Origin: Christiangramia crocea
GTDB taxonomy: Bacteria > Bacteroidota > Bacteroidia > Flavobacteriales > Flavobacteriaceae
NCBI RefSeq assembly: GCF_022410465.1
Contig: NZ_JAJSON010000008.1
Span: 17,640-81,639 of the forward strand
DNA: 64,000 nt
Direction of reading: 5' to 3'
Part shown: one piece after another, positions 54,950 through 63,468 of the stretch
Layout: each line of letters begins with the position of its first letter
Numbering within the stretch: position 1 is the stretch's first letter
Notes under the pieces: generated by a model
What the model saw: the letters and a program-made list of their open reading frames with translations, nothing else
Database searches by the model: none
Told to the model about the DNA's origin: nothing
Program-made: the position numbers and the translations under genes

Positions 54950-55085
54950 CATAACACAAATTGCGGGTAGCATTAAAAAGTAATTAATTAACTTCACTAT
55001 TAATTCAGGCCTTAAGCCGGGATCCTGTTAACTATCGGGTCTGCATTCCCTGGCCCGTTAACCTGGAGTAAGCGGATCCTGTGAC
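54950..55085 (+). repeat. Cassette-boundary repeat copy 10
   Basis: It begins TAACACAAATTGCGGGTAGC (compare the CACAAATAGCGGGTAACC of copy 1), has the core AAGTAATTAATTAACTTCAC, then CAGGCCTTAAGCCGGGATCC and GTTAACTATCGGGTCTGCAT, close to the TAACTATCGGGATCGCC of copy 13. Confidence 0.6.
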
Positions 55086-55167
55086 ATGCATTTTCCCAAA
55101 CCAGGTAACACTGGAATTGTAACAATACCAATAAATGGCCGTCCAATTGAGGTACTAACCACTTAGA

Positions 55168-55875
55168 ATGACTTTCCATACTCATAATTCCACTTCACAA
55201 CCTGCCAGTTACAAAGGCTTTCTTATTGACCTTATCATCTACATTACAGTGATGTTTCTGATCAGGGAGGTTTATATACCAGAAGCAGGTTTTCTTGCGA
55301 ATGGACTTTTTTGGTCATTAACAACTTTGATCGTAGCTAGCTGGAGGATGAAAGTTAGAGGTGTTTCCTGGAAAGACCTGGGATTGACCAAACCCGGAAA
55401 TTTATGGAGAACATTAGGAATTTCTGCCATTATTGTGGTTTTGGTAATGATCTCTATCATAATCTTTGAGATAATAAAAGACCAGCTTCCAATTTCTTTA
55501 ACTTCAGATTCATCCTCCGAAAGTGCAGTATCCAAATTCGGAAATCTTAAAGGAAACTGGATAGGGTTTTTTCTGGTTATCCCCTTGGTTTGGTTGGAAT
55601 CCATGTTAGAAGAACTACTCGATAGAGGGTTTTTAATGAACTGGATTGAAAAATTGTTTTCTTCAACCAGGTTTGCTACAGCCATAGCGGTAATCCTGCA
55701 GGCCGGTATTTTTGGATTCAGGCATTCCTACGACTTGTCAGACAGGTCAATAACCGTAGGACTTATTGGTTTAATTATGGGATTAGCCTATGTAAGTTTT
55801 GGAAGAAATTTATGGCCTTTAATAATTGCGCATTGCTTATTAAATAGTATCTCAATGTTTGAAAGAGTAATGTAA
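55168..55875 (+). CDS. CPBP-family intramembrane glutamic endopeptidase
   Basis: A 235-residue membrane protein with the ABI/CPBP catalytic set: MLEELLDRGFLMNW (EExxxR), FGFRHSYDL (first His) and IIAHCLLNSISM (second His with Asn). About six membrane spans are visible. Bacterial members process peptides or support bacteriocin immunity. It is a single passenger gene between repeat copies 10 and 11. Confidence 0.88.
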   Translation: MTFHTHNSTSQPASYKGFLIDLIIYITVMFLIREVYIPEAGFLANGLFWSLTTLIVASWRMKVRGVSWKDLGLTKPGNLWRTLGISAIIVVLVMISIIIFEIIKDQLPISLTSDSSSESAVSKFGNLKGNWIGFFLVIPLVWLESMLEELLDRGFLMNWIEKLFSSTRFATAIAVILQAGIFGFRHSYDLSDRSITVGLIGLIMGLAYVSFGRNLWPLIIAHCLLNSISMFERVM

Positions 55876-55910
55876 TGCAAAGTAAAAAGCGCACGCCGGG
55901 GACACACAGA

Positions 55911-55995
55911 TCAAACAGGCGGTACAGTTAGAAATAAATTAATTAACTTCAACAATGAATCGGTCTAAACGGCTAATAATGCAATAGCTAATTAA
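55911..55995 (+). repeat. Cassette-boundary repeat copy 11
   Basis: The first 35 bp from AAACAGGCGGTACAG are identical to copy 7. It continues TTCAACAATGAATCGGTCTA and ends GGCTAATAATGCAATAGC, 12 bp before the next ATG. Confidence 0.65.
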
Positions 55996-56006
55996 AATTT
56001 TTTATC

Positions 56007-56216
56007 ATGAGAAAAAATATGGGTTCAGCAGACAGGATTATCAGGATAATAATCGCTGCAATTGTGGGCGTCCTTTATTTCACGGGAACAATTTCAGGAA
56101 CTTTAGGGATAATACTTTTAATACTGGCAGGAATATTTCTGTTAACCAGTTTCATTGGTTTTTGTCCGCTATATGCTCCATTTGGAATGAGCACATGCCC
56201 TAAGGAAATTAAATAA
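56007..56216 (+). CDS. DUF2892 (YgaP-like) small membrane protein
   Basis: A 69-residue protein with two close membrane helices and the DUF2892 endings RKNMGSADRIIRIIIAAIVG and FIGFCPLYAPFGMSTCP. Such proteins often accompany rhodanese domains or sulfur and metal homeostasis genes, none of which is adjacent here. Confidence 0.88.
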   Translation: MRKNMGSADRIIRIIIAAIVGVLYFTGTISGTLGIILLILAGIFLLTSFIGFCPLYAPFGMSTCPKEIK

Positions 56217-56219
56217 GGC

Positions 56220-56280
56220 GTAAGCTTACTGTTAGCCACAAGGCTGAAACAAATTTTAAGTTTAATCCAGGTATAATCAA
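56220..56280 (+). repeat. Possible degenerate repeat copy 12
   Basis: It contains GTTAGCC at 56231 and TTTAAGTTTAATCCAGGTAT, which only loosely match the family. Confidence 0.2.
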
Positions 56281-56289
56281 ATAGGAACC

Positions 56290-57054
56290 GTGAGAAAATT
56301 CAGATTGATTTTAGCAATTGTGATAGGTCTAACAGGCTGTAAGGAAAAACCTCCCTCTAAAAAAGAGGCCTGGATGGATCAGCCAGCATCAGAATGGCCT
56401 CACTTCTCATTGACCAATGAAATAAGTTTTGCTGATACAACTTATACGAATCTGGCTAATTCATTCCTGGTAAATACAGGTAAGGATACACTGGGTGTAA
56501 GCTGTAAGCACATCTTTATGGTCTTTCAGGATCAGTTAGGATTACAAAATATCGATCTGGGCAGTGGGTTTAATTATTGGAAACTCTATCCGAAGAATTA
56601 TAAAGAAGAATTCATCTATATAAAAAGCTTAATTAATTCCGATTCAAAAGAAGAAATAGGAGATTTTAATACTTTAAAAGTCCGGGACTGGCTCATCTTT
56701 GAAATCGATGAACAAAATTCAAAACTATATCCACTTAAAATAAGATATACTCCAATAAGGAAAAACGAAATAGTCTATTCTGTTGGCTGGGGAATGAAAC
56801 AGGAAGATAACAGTTATCCCGGATTACAAAAATTCAAGTCCATTGATAATTTAGGAGATTATTATTATGCTGCAAATTACAAGTCTGATGTTCTGCCATA
56901 TGGCAGAAGCGGTTCTCCGGTAATTGATGAAAACGGATACCTGGTTGGAATAATTTCGGGCGCAGAAGGAAATCTGACTGTGATTGGAAGCGTACAATAC
57001 CTGAAAAAACTTTTTGACCAATACAAAGTCAGATATACTGAGCCCGGCCGCTAA
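56290..57054 (+). CDS. Trypsin-like serine peptidase lipoprotein
   Basis: A 254-residue protein from a GTG start with a lipobox-like signal (LILAIVIGLTGCKEK). Chymotrypsin-fold features are LGVSCKHIFM (the candidate His) and PYGRSGSPVIDENGYLVGIISG (the nucleophile Ser in GxSGSPV). The Asp is not obvious, so activity is uncertain. Its stop codon TAA is embedded in the CGCTAAC heptamer that opens repeat copy 13. Confidence 0.78.
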   Translation: MRKFRLILAIVIGLTGCKEKPPSKKEAWMDQPASEWPHFSLTNEISFADTTYTNLANSFLVNTGKDTLGVSCKHIFMVFQDQLGLQNIDLGSGFNYWKLYPKNYKEEFIYIKSLINSDSKEEIGDFNTLKVRDWLIFEIDEQNSKLYPLKIRYTPIRKNEIVYSVGWGMKQEDNSYPGLQKFKSIDNLGDYYYAANYKSDVLPYGRSGSPVIDENGYLVGIISGAEGNLTVIGSVQYLKKLFDQYKVRYTEPGR

Positions 57055-57180
57055 CAAGGCCTGGCTCGAACAGGCGTTGCCTTTAGATAGAAAATAATTA
57101 ACCTGGCCAACAAAGCAGGTCTTAAGCCAACAACCCGATAACTATCGGGATCGCCTCCCTGCCCCGCCAACCTTGCCGGT
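57049..57180 (+). repeat. Cassette-boundary repeat copy 13 (attC-like)
   Basis: It opens CGCTAACAAGGCCTGGC, whose complement appears at the other end as GCCAACCTTGCCGG. The core TAGAAAATAATTAACCTGG and GCAGGTCTTAAGCC is intact. An extra small hairpin CCCGAT/ATCGGG (57134-57149) sits inside. With copy 1 it is the best two-armed example. Confidence 0.7.
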
Positions 57181-57492
57181 TCCGATACTTCGGGAGGTTA
57201 TACATTACACCAGGAGTTGGAATTACTCGTAAAAGGTGGTTTGTCTCCCGTTGAGGCCCTGAGAACCGCTACAATTAATCCAGCCAGATATCTAAAGAGG
57301 GAGAACGAAATAGGTACAATAGAAAGTGGTAAAATTGCCGACTTAATTCTTTTGAATGCAAATCCACTTCAGGATATTAGCAATACTCAAAATATTGAAG
57401 CGGTTATGTTTCAGGGACACTTGCTAAACCGTTCTAAACTGGATAAAATGTTATTACAACTTAAGAAAGATGCTGAAAACTGGTCTGACTGA
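57175..57492 (+). pseudogene. C-terminal remnant of an amidohydrolase
   Basis: Reading from 57175, the frame gives AGSDTSGGYTLHQELELL and then GGLSPVEALRTATINPA and ESGKIADLILLNANPL. That is the C-terminal quarter of an imidazolonepropionase-like amidohydrolase, including the metal-site SD. Everything upstream is missing, and a stop lies 12 codons earlier inside the repeat. The remnant begins exactly at the right end of repeat copy 13, so a recombination or insertion event there removed the front. A TTG at 57217 could start a 91-residue peptide, but it would be non-functional. Confidence 0.8.
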
Positions 57493-57589
57493 TTTCTGTT
57501 TTGGAATTTACAGAAAAATTGATTTATTCAATATTGCAGCCAATAACCAGTAAGGAAAGAATTCAAACATGTAATTATAGATTTTCAAA

Positions 57590-57796
57590 ATGAATGTAGT
57601 GTTAGAGTCCAAAATTACCTGTCCGCATTGCGGGCATAGTAAAATAGAAAAAATGCCTACGGAGGCATGTCAGTTTTTTTATACATGTGAGAAATGCGAT
57701 AAAACCCTGAAGCCAAAACAAGGTGACTGTTGTGTGTTTTGCTCGTATGGAACAGTGCCATGTCCTCCAATCCAAAAAAACTCAGGTTGCTGCTAA
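57590..57796 (+). CDS. GDCCVxC-type small cysteine-rich protein
   Basis: A 68-residue protein with paired Cys motifs: ITCPHCGH, a CEKC-type knuckle (FYTCEKCDKTL), and QGDCCVFCSYGTVPCPP with a terminal GCC. The GDCCVxC family includes selenoproteins; here all Cys positions use Cys codons. Members often lie near mercury or arsenic genes, but the arsenosugar cluster is 46 kb away. Thiol-based metal binding is likely. Confidence 0.88.
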   Translation: MNVVLESKITCPHCGHSKIEKMPTEACQFFYTCEKCDKTLKPKQGDCCVFCSYGTVPCPPIQKNSGCC

Positions 57797-57969
57797 AAGG
57801 GGAGTGCCACCTGGTTTTGTTTCAGGAAATAAATTTTCTGCAGGCCTCGTTGAAACAGTGTTTATGAAGTCAGGGAACGAATTGGCGGGAATGCACCTGA
57901 GGTAACTACCACACAGGAATAAGGATTCCGGAAGCAAACTGAATTAACCTTCAAAATAATGAAGATCAT

Positions 57970-58392
57970 ATGAGAAAAAGTCTAAAATGGTTAATACCTG
58001 TTATTGTTGTTTCAGGAATAGTGATCTATTTATTTTCATCATCCGGAATGGGAAAGGTGACCACCGACCTCGCCCAGGCATATGCAGATAAGGGGCTTTA
58101 TAAAAATGCTATAGAAAAAGCGAACTCAAACCAGGAGGTGATTAGTGCGGTTGGCAGGATCAAACCAATAGATAAGCTGACAATACTGAATGGAGAGGTG
58201 ATCTTTTCAAATAACAATAATACCGTGAATTCCACCATTAAAATTATTGGTGAAAAAGGCCCAGGCAAACTGGATATTACGGCTAAGCGTGAAAATGAAA
58301 ACTGGCAGTATGAAAAAATAAACCTTCGGTTCAAAGATCCTTTGGAGAATAGAAAGATCATTGAAATAATTGAAGTGCCTTACAAAGAATGA
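57970..58392 (+). CDS. Coa1-like small membrane protein
   Basis: A 140-residue protein with one N-terminal membrane anchor (KWLIPVIVVSGIVIYLFSSS) and a Coa1/Tim21-like domain. Landmarks are a helix (YKNAIEKANSNQEVISAVG) followed by antiparallel strands (VNSTIKIIGEKGPGKLDITA, WQYEKINLRF). Bacterial Coa1-like proteins are of unknown function despite the name from cytochrome oxidase assembly. It is a single gene. Confidence 0.75.
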   Translation: MRKSLKWLIPVIVVSGIVIYLFSSSGMGKVTTDLAQAYADKGLYKNAIEKANSNQEVISAVGRIKPIDKLTILNGEVIFSNNNNTVNSTIKIIGEKGPGKLDITAKRENENWQYEKINLRFKDPLENRKIIEIIEVPYKE

Positions 58393-58605
58393 GATAAAAA
58401 TTCAGCATCTATCTATTCATCATCTTACCTTTTAATAGAACTGAATATGAGGATAGTATTCTTCAACTGAAAAATAAAAACTACTTAACACCATTGAGTT
58501 TATCTTCAAATAGCTGGTATTCAGGTAAAAAGTGATATTTTAGGTTCCGGTTAGTACATATTTAGCCTAACACGAACGCATCCCTTCACAAACAAACCCT
58601 ATAGA

Positions 58606-59181
58606 ATGCCAAAAAATCATGTCTTAGCCTTTCTTTTTATTGCGAGCGCTATATGCCTGCAGGCTCAAACCCAGGTTACCGAAGAATCCTGGATTGGGGA
58701 TTTAAAAGGCGGTGCCAGGATCCAGAAAACCCAGAAACTCTATTGGGAAAATGGTTTTGCTTTAGATCTTACCAGTCCTAAGCTGGTAGATAATCGTGTA
58801 CATCTTGGAGTGAGCTATGTTACTTCCAGGCTTGGAAGCGCTATGGGCACGAACGCCATTAAGCAGGACAATTTCCTGCTAAGTATGGGATACCATTTTC
58901 GTCCTCAAAAAGACCTGCAACCTTTTACCCGGTTAAACACGGGATATTTTCATGCTGATTATGAGTATGAGATCTTTGATGTCCTGCCCAATAATGCCTT
59001 CCTGTTATCTATAGATGCAGGATTGTCTTATGAATTCAAGGTTCCGTTTACGGTTAATTTAAGTGCCGGATATAATTTAAATACCGGCAACGGTTCTTCA
59101 GGACCGGGAACTCTGTATCCTGTTTTTTACCAGATGAGCCTTTACTATACCATATTAAAAAAGAGATCTAATGATAACTAG
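58606..59181 (+). CDS. Outer-membrane beta-barrel-type protein
   Basis: A 191-residue protein with a signal peptide (AFLFIASAICLQA before QTQVT). About ten amphipathic strands (LYWENGFALDL, HLGVSYVTSRLG, NFLLSMGYHFR, FTRLNTGYFHADY) and a barrel-like aromatic C-terminus (YQMSLYYTILKK) follow. No specific family is recognised. It overlaps the hydrolase lipoprotein gene by 11 bp on the same strand, so the two are co-transcribed and may act together. Confidence 0.7.
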   Translation: MPKNHVLAFLFIASAICLQAQTQVTEESWIGDLKGGARIQKTQKLYWENGFALDLTSPKLVDNRVHLGVSYVTSRLGSAMGTNAIKQDNFLLSMGYHFRPQKDLQPFTRLNTGYFHADYEYEIFDVLPNNAFLLSIDAGLSYEFKVPFTVNLSAGYNLNTGNGSSGPGTLYPVFYQMSLYYTILKKRSNDN

Positions 59182-60115
59182 AAATATATTTTTCGGCTTG
59201 CAGGTAGTTTTTCTGTTTTTCCTTTCTGCCTGTTCCAAAAGCCCCGATATTGACGATGCCACAATGCTGGACGGAGACCAGATCTTTGATCCATCCCTTT
59301 ATGATCCTGAAGCCTACCTGGTTTCCATGGCTATTGATGATCCCAGTGATGCTCAAAAGAACACACCTGTTGTGATCACGGTTCATGGTTATTCGGCATC
59401 CACTTTTGAATGGGATGAATTCAGAACTTATACAGATGCAAATGCAGATATTCTTGTTTCTCAAGTTCTTCTGGGTGGGCATGGTCGTACCTATGAAGAC
59501 TTCAAAAATTCCTCATGGCACGACTGGCAGGAACCAATTATGGCTGAATATAATGCCTTACGTGAAAAGGGTTATACCAACATCAGCTTCGCCGGATCGT
59601 CCACGGCCTGTCCTTTGGTGCTGGACCTGATAAAGAAAGGTAAAATTGGCGCAAATGGGATGAAGAATATCTTTCTGATAGATCCTATCGTTATACCCTC
59701 AGATAAATTGCTGACTCTTGTTGGCCTGGTGGGACCCATGTTAGGATATCTGGAAACGGATAATTCCGAAGGTGAAGAAGGTCACTGGTATCATTTCAGG
59801 CCACAGGAAACCCTGCAGGAATTAATGGACCTTATAGATAAAGTGCGCAGGGACCTTCAAAAAGGATATGATCTGCCGGCAGGTACCAACATGAAGGTTT
59901 ATAAATCCATTAAAGATTCCAGCGCAGATCCTGTGAGTGCTGTGCTTATTTACAAAGGACTTAAGAACAGCGATGGATCTGATATAGATATGGAAATGAT
60001 GGATTCAGACCTGCATGTGGTGACCCGGTTGGATGGGCGTGAGAACATTACCCAGAAAGATCGTGATATCCAGAAAGGTGTTTTTGACGATATGCTTATG
60101 CGTATTGAGCAATAG
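59171..60115 (+). CDS. Alpha/beta hydrolase lipoprotein
   Basis: A 314-residue protein with a lipobox (FFLSACSKS). The alpha/beta hydrolase fold shows VVITVHGYSASTFEWDEF (HG oxyanion region), the nucleophile elbow FAGSSTACPL (Gly-Ser-Ser) and, near the end, MMDSDLHVVTRLDGRE with a candidate catalytic His. It is probably an envelope esterase or lipase of the carboxylesterase type. It starts inside the preceding barrel gene. Confidence 0.82.
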   Translation: MITRNIFFGLQVVFLFFLSACSKSPDIDDATMLDGDQIFDPSLYDPEAYLVSMAIDDPSDAQKNTPVVITVHGYSASTFEWDEFRTYTDANADILVSQVLLGGHGRTYEDFKNSSWHDWQEPIMAEYNALREKGYTNISFAGSSTACPLVLDLIKKGKIGANGMKNIFLIDPIVIPSDKLLTLVGLVGPMLGYLETDNSEGEEGHWYHFRPQETLQELMDLIDKVRRDLQKGYDLPAGTNMKVYKSIKDSSADPVSAVLIYKGLKNSDGSDIDMEMMDSDLHVVTRLDGRENITQKDRDIQKGVFDDMLMRIEQ

Positions 60116-60198
60116 AGAAGGGTCCTGAAATAAACCACTTTTAGGGCAAGTCCCATATTATTAGTATTTTACAGGGAATCTCACAGACTCTTCTATAT

Positions 60199-61641
60199 AT
60201 GCAATTGAAATTATCCTGGTTTATAGTACCCTTTTTAGTTTTATTTCTGTTTTTGTTCACTAATTGCGAGAAGTCCAAAAAGACGGTCACAATTGCTGAA
60301 GAACCTGCCCTGAAACGTGATCTGGAGGCCATCAAAAAAGATGGTAAACTTAAAGCACTTACTGTCTATAGCGCAACAAGCTATTTTCTTTATAGGGGCC
60401 AGCCCATGGGCTATGAGTATGAATTACTTAAAAGATTTGCCGAGCACCTGGACCTTGAACTGGAAATGGTGGTGGTTAAAGATCTTGATGAACTTATTAC
60501 CAAACTCAACCAGGGGGAAGGTGATATTCTGGCTCACGGACTTGCCATTACCGGAAACCGGAAAGAATCTGTATCCTTTACGAACTATTTGTACCTGACC
60601 AAACAGGTGCTGGTTCAAAAAAAGCCGGACAACTGGCGCAGCATGCACTGGCATAAACTGGAAAATGCGTTGATCCAGGATGCTATAGAATTATTACAGG
60701 ACACCGTGTCCATTCGTGAAGGTTCGTCATACAGTGAAAGAATTATAAATCTTAGTGATGAGCTGGGTGGTAAAATCCATATTGAAAAACTCCCGGGAGA
60801 AATGGCTACAGACGAGATCATTAAACAGGTTGCCCAGGGGAATATTAAATATACGGTTGCAGATAATAATATCGCCAGGATCATGGCATCCTATTATCCG
60901 ATCCTGGATATTCAGGTTCCCGTAAGTTTTTCACAAAGAATTGGATGGGCAACGCGTAAGAATTCACCTGAGCTATTAAAAGCCACGAACCTATGGCTCG
61001 AAGACTTTAGAAAAGAGGTGGATTATAACGTGATCTACAATAAGTATTTTAAGAATAAAAAGAATTTTAGACGACGTGTAAAAAGCGACTTCTACAGTTT
61101 GAACAAAGAGGAGATTAGTCCGTACGATGAGCTTATTCAAAAGCATGCTGAAAAGATCGACTGGGACTGGCGCCTGGTAGCTTCCCTGATCTATCAGGAA
61201 TCAAGATTTGACCCTAACAACAGCTCCTGGGCAAATGCCAAAGGGCTGATGCAACTGATGCCTAAAACTGCCGAAGAACTGGGTGTGCAGGATCGCAGTG
61301 ATCCATCCCAGAGTATTAGTGGAGGTACTAAATACCTTAACCAGATCTGGAATAAATTTGAGAAAATTGAAGACTCCATACAGCGAACTAAATTTACGAT
61401 GGCCTCCTATAATTGCGGATTGTACCATGTAAAGGATGCCCAGAACCTAGCCACCAAAAGAGGTCTGGATGCCACTGTCTGGGATGACAATGTTGAGGAT
61501 ATGATCCTGGCCCTGAGCCTTCCCAAGAACTATAATAATCCTGTAATCAAATATGGTTATGTGAGAGGTATAGAGCCTTATAATTATGTAAATCAGATCT
61601 TTGAGCGCTATGCCCATTACACCCAGTTTATTGAGGAATAG
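60199..61641 (+). CDS. mltF: Membrane-bound lytic transglycosylase F-type protein
   Basis: A 480-residue lipoprotein-like exported protein (FLFLFTNCEKSK). Residues ~45-290 form a periplasmic solute-binding module (GYEYELLKRFAEHLDLELEM, GEGDILAHGLAITGNRK). Residues ~320-470 form the SLT lysozyme-like domain with the catalytic glutamate in LIYQESRFDPNNSSW (Glu334) and GLMQLMPKTA. It cleaves peptidoglycan to 1,6-anhydro-muropeptides. Length and domain order match E. coli MltF. Confidence 0.93.
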   Translation: MQLKLSWFIVPFLVLFLFLFTNCEKSKKTVTIAEEPALKRDLEAIKKDGKLKALTVYSATSYFLYRGQPMGYEYELLKRFAEHLDLELEMVVVKDLDELITKLNQGEGDILAHGLAITGNRKESVSFTNYLYLTKQVLVQKKPDNWRSMHWHKLENALIQDAIELLQDTVSIREGSSYSERIINLSDELGGKIHIEKLPGEMATDEIIKQVAQGNIKYTVADNNIARIMASYYPILDIQVPVSFSQRIGWATRKNSPELLKATNLWLEDFRKEVDYNVIYNKYFKNKKNFRRRVKSDFYSLNKEEISPYDELIQKHAEKIDWDWRLVASLIYQESRFDPNNSSWANAKGLMQLMPKTAEELGVQDRSDPSQSISGGTKYLNQIWNKFEKIEDSIQRTKFTMASYNCGLYHVKDAQNLATKRGLDATVWDDNVEDMILALSLPKNYNNPVIKYGYVRGIEPYNYVNQIFERYAHYTQFIEE

Positions 61642-61821
61642 CCTGACAGAAAACAATTAAACTTACCTGCAGGCATATCCTGAACTAATTTTCCGGCCGG
61701 GCGAAATTGCTGACCTGTGAGGGGGAATTTTTATTTTGGGTGACCTTTATAATCCGGAATAAATGAATAATTTAAACTTCTGATAAAGAGATTTTAAGGT
61801 TTGTAAAGCTCAAATAACCCT

Positions 61822-62379
61822 ATGAGAAAAGTAATTGCAGCTATAAATATGACTCTTGACGGGTTTTGTGACCATACCGCAATAGACCCTGATGAGGAAA
61901 TACATAGGCATTACGCATCCCTGCTAAGTAATGCGGATATCATCCTGTATGGCAGGATAACATATCAGCTTATGGAATTCTGGCGGGGCCTGGTAGAAAA
62001 TCCATCAGGGGATAAATCAATGGACGAATTTGCTGTTGAAATGAACAAAATCCCGAAAACTGTTTTTTCTCACAGCCTTCAACATGTGGACTGGAAAAGT
62101 GCAAAACTGGCAGATCAGGACCTGGAAGAAGAGGTTTTAGAACTCAGGAAACAATCAGGTAAAGACATTTTTGTTGGCAGCCGTAGCTTAATCATGCAAT
62201 TAATGAAACTTAAATTAATAGATGAATTCCAGCTTTGTGTTCATCCGGTTATAGCGGGAAGCGGTTTACCATTATTTGAAAATATCCATGAGAGAACTAT
62301 TCTTAAACTGATAAAAACAAAGACTTTTAGTGGAGGCGCAGTGATTCTATATTATCAACCAGCAAATGAAAAAGAATGA
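61822..62379 (+). CDS. Dihydrofolate reductase-family (RibD C-terminal-like) protein
   Basis: A 185-residue RibD-C/DHFR-fold protein: KVIAAINMTLDGF, ADIILYGRITYQLMEFW, GKDIFVGSRSLIMQLMKLKL and ELQ-like IDEFQLCVHPVIAGSGLPLF. It probably binds NADPH and reduces a small molecule; true DHFR activity is unlikely. It is a single gene, and CGCTAAC follows its stop by 3 bp. Confidence 0.9.
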   Translation: MRKVIAAINMTLDGFCDHTAIDPDEEIHRHYASLLSNADIILYGRITYQLMEFWRGLVENPSGDKSMDEFAVEMNKIPKTVFSHSLQHVDWKSAKLADQDLEEEVLELRKQSGKDIFVGSRSLIMQLMKLKLIDEFQLCVHPVIAGSGLPLFENIHERTILKLIKTKTFSGGAVILYYQPANEKE

Positions 62380-62381
62380 AC

Positions 62382-62530
62382 CGCTAACATAGGTTAAAGA
62401 GAACAGGAAAAGAAAAAACTGCTGCAACAATTACACAGATAGAGGATATTATGGAAAAAAATGTAACTTGAACTCATAAGCCCGCCTGTTCCTAAATCTA
62501 AGACCTGGGTGAACTAAACCTTTCGCAACA
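62382..62530 (+). repeat. Possible outlying cassette-boundary repeat
   Basis: It starts CGCTAACATAGGTTAAAGAG, and 62489-62523 holds CCTGTTC..GAACTAAACCT, partly complementary to the start. The AATTAAC core is absent, so membership is doubtful. Confidence 0.3.
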
Positions 62531-62553
62531 CGATTCTAAATGCTTAAACCATA

Positions 62554-63288
62554 ATGAAAAGAAATCTCCTATTTATATTTTTATTCAGTTTGATCTCCTG
62601 TAATTCTGATGACACAACAGAAGTAGAGGTAACCCACCTCGAAGGGAACCTGGAAATTCGCTCAACCCAGGATTTAGAAGATCCTCAAGTTAAAGCATAT
62701 CAATCAATCAATGGTAATTTAGTTATAAAAAACACCTTTGAGGTAGAGGACCTGAGGGCCTTGCAAAACCTGAAACAGGTTGATGGTATTTTAATTAAGG
62801 ATAATAAGAATTTAAAATCCTTAAAGGGATTGGAAAATATTCAGGAAGTAAAGTCTATAGAAATCGAAAACAATCCGGAACTATCTTCCTTAACCGGACT
62901 TGAAAATCTAACCGAGGTTTCGGAAAACCTGATCATAAAAAATAACGATGCATTAACTGGTTTGAATAACCTGAATAAATTATCCAAAATAGGAGTTCAG
63001 CTTTTTATTTTTGATAACCTCTCATTGACAAGTTTAAACGGATTAGAAAATTTACAAGAAGTCCCTCAGCTATTGATCACTAATAATATCAACTTAACGA
63101 ATATTAGTGCTATAGGAAGTGTAAGCCTGTCTTCTGATATACGAATTGATTCCAATGATTCATTATCAGATTTTTGTGCATTGACCACTTTGGTAAGCCA
63201 GAATAGTGAGTCTATTTATTTTATTGCCAGGCATAATAATTATAATCCCAGCATAGAGGATTTGAAAGACGGGAATTGTTCTAACTAA
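62554..63288 (+). CDS. Receptor L-domain / LRR-like lipoprotein
   Basis: A 244-residue lipoprotein (LFSLISCNSDD). Six or seven irregular leucine-rich repeats of about 24 residues follow, each with the pattern LTGLENL.EV...L.I.NN (SLKGLENIQEV, SLTGLENLTEV, SLNGLENLQEV). The C-terminal cap contains two Cys. The layout resembles receptor L domains of Bacteroidota surface proteins, likely a ligand-binding surface. No catalytic part is present. Confidence 0.8.
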   Translation: MKRNLLFIFLFSLISCNSDDTTEVEVTHLEGNLEIRSTQDLEDPQVKAYQSINGNLVIKNTFEVEDLRALQNLKQVDGILIKDNKNLKSLKGLENIQEVKSIEIENNPELSSLTGLENLTEVSENLIIKNNDALTGLNNLNKLSKIGVQLFIFDNLSLTSLNGLENLQEVPQLLITNNINLTNISAIGSVSLSSDIRIDSNDSLSDFCALTTLVSQNSESIYFIARHNNYNPSIEDLKDGNCSN

Positions 63289-63468
63289 ACAATGTGATAG
63301 CCAGGGATTACTGATTAATTAGCGGCAGATCCTTCAGGAATAATTAGCAGGCCGAGTTTTAGTCCCGTTACCTGAATAGTAATTCAGCATTCAGCCATTT
63401 GCTGAGCTCTGATATTGTTGAAATATTCCATATTTTGGCAATGTTCAATTAATTACCAAAAACTTTTT

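Noticed and set aside
45223..57180. Repeats considered as a CRISPR array
   Set aside because: Copies are long, imperfect and separated by whole genes of 0.2-2.4 kb; no short spacers and no cas genes are present.
57590..57796. Selenoprotein form of the GDCCVxC protein
   Set aside because: All motif cysteines are TGT/TGC; no in-frame TGA.
57797..57905. Short frame after the GDCCVxC gene
   Set aside because: It overlaps that gene in another frame and shows no motif.
58606..59181. Conjugative-transposon TraO-like protein
   Set aside because: Only the general barrel look is shared; no other tra genes are nearby.
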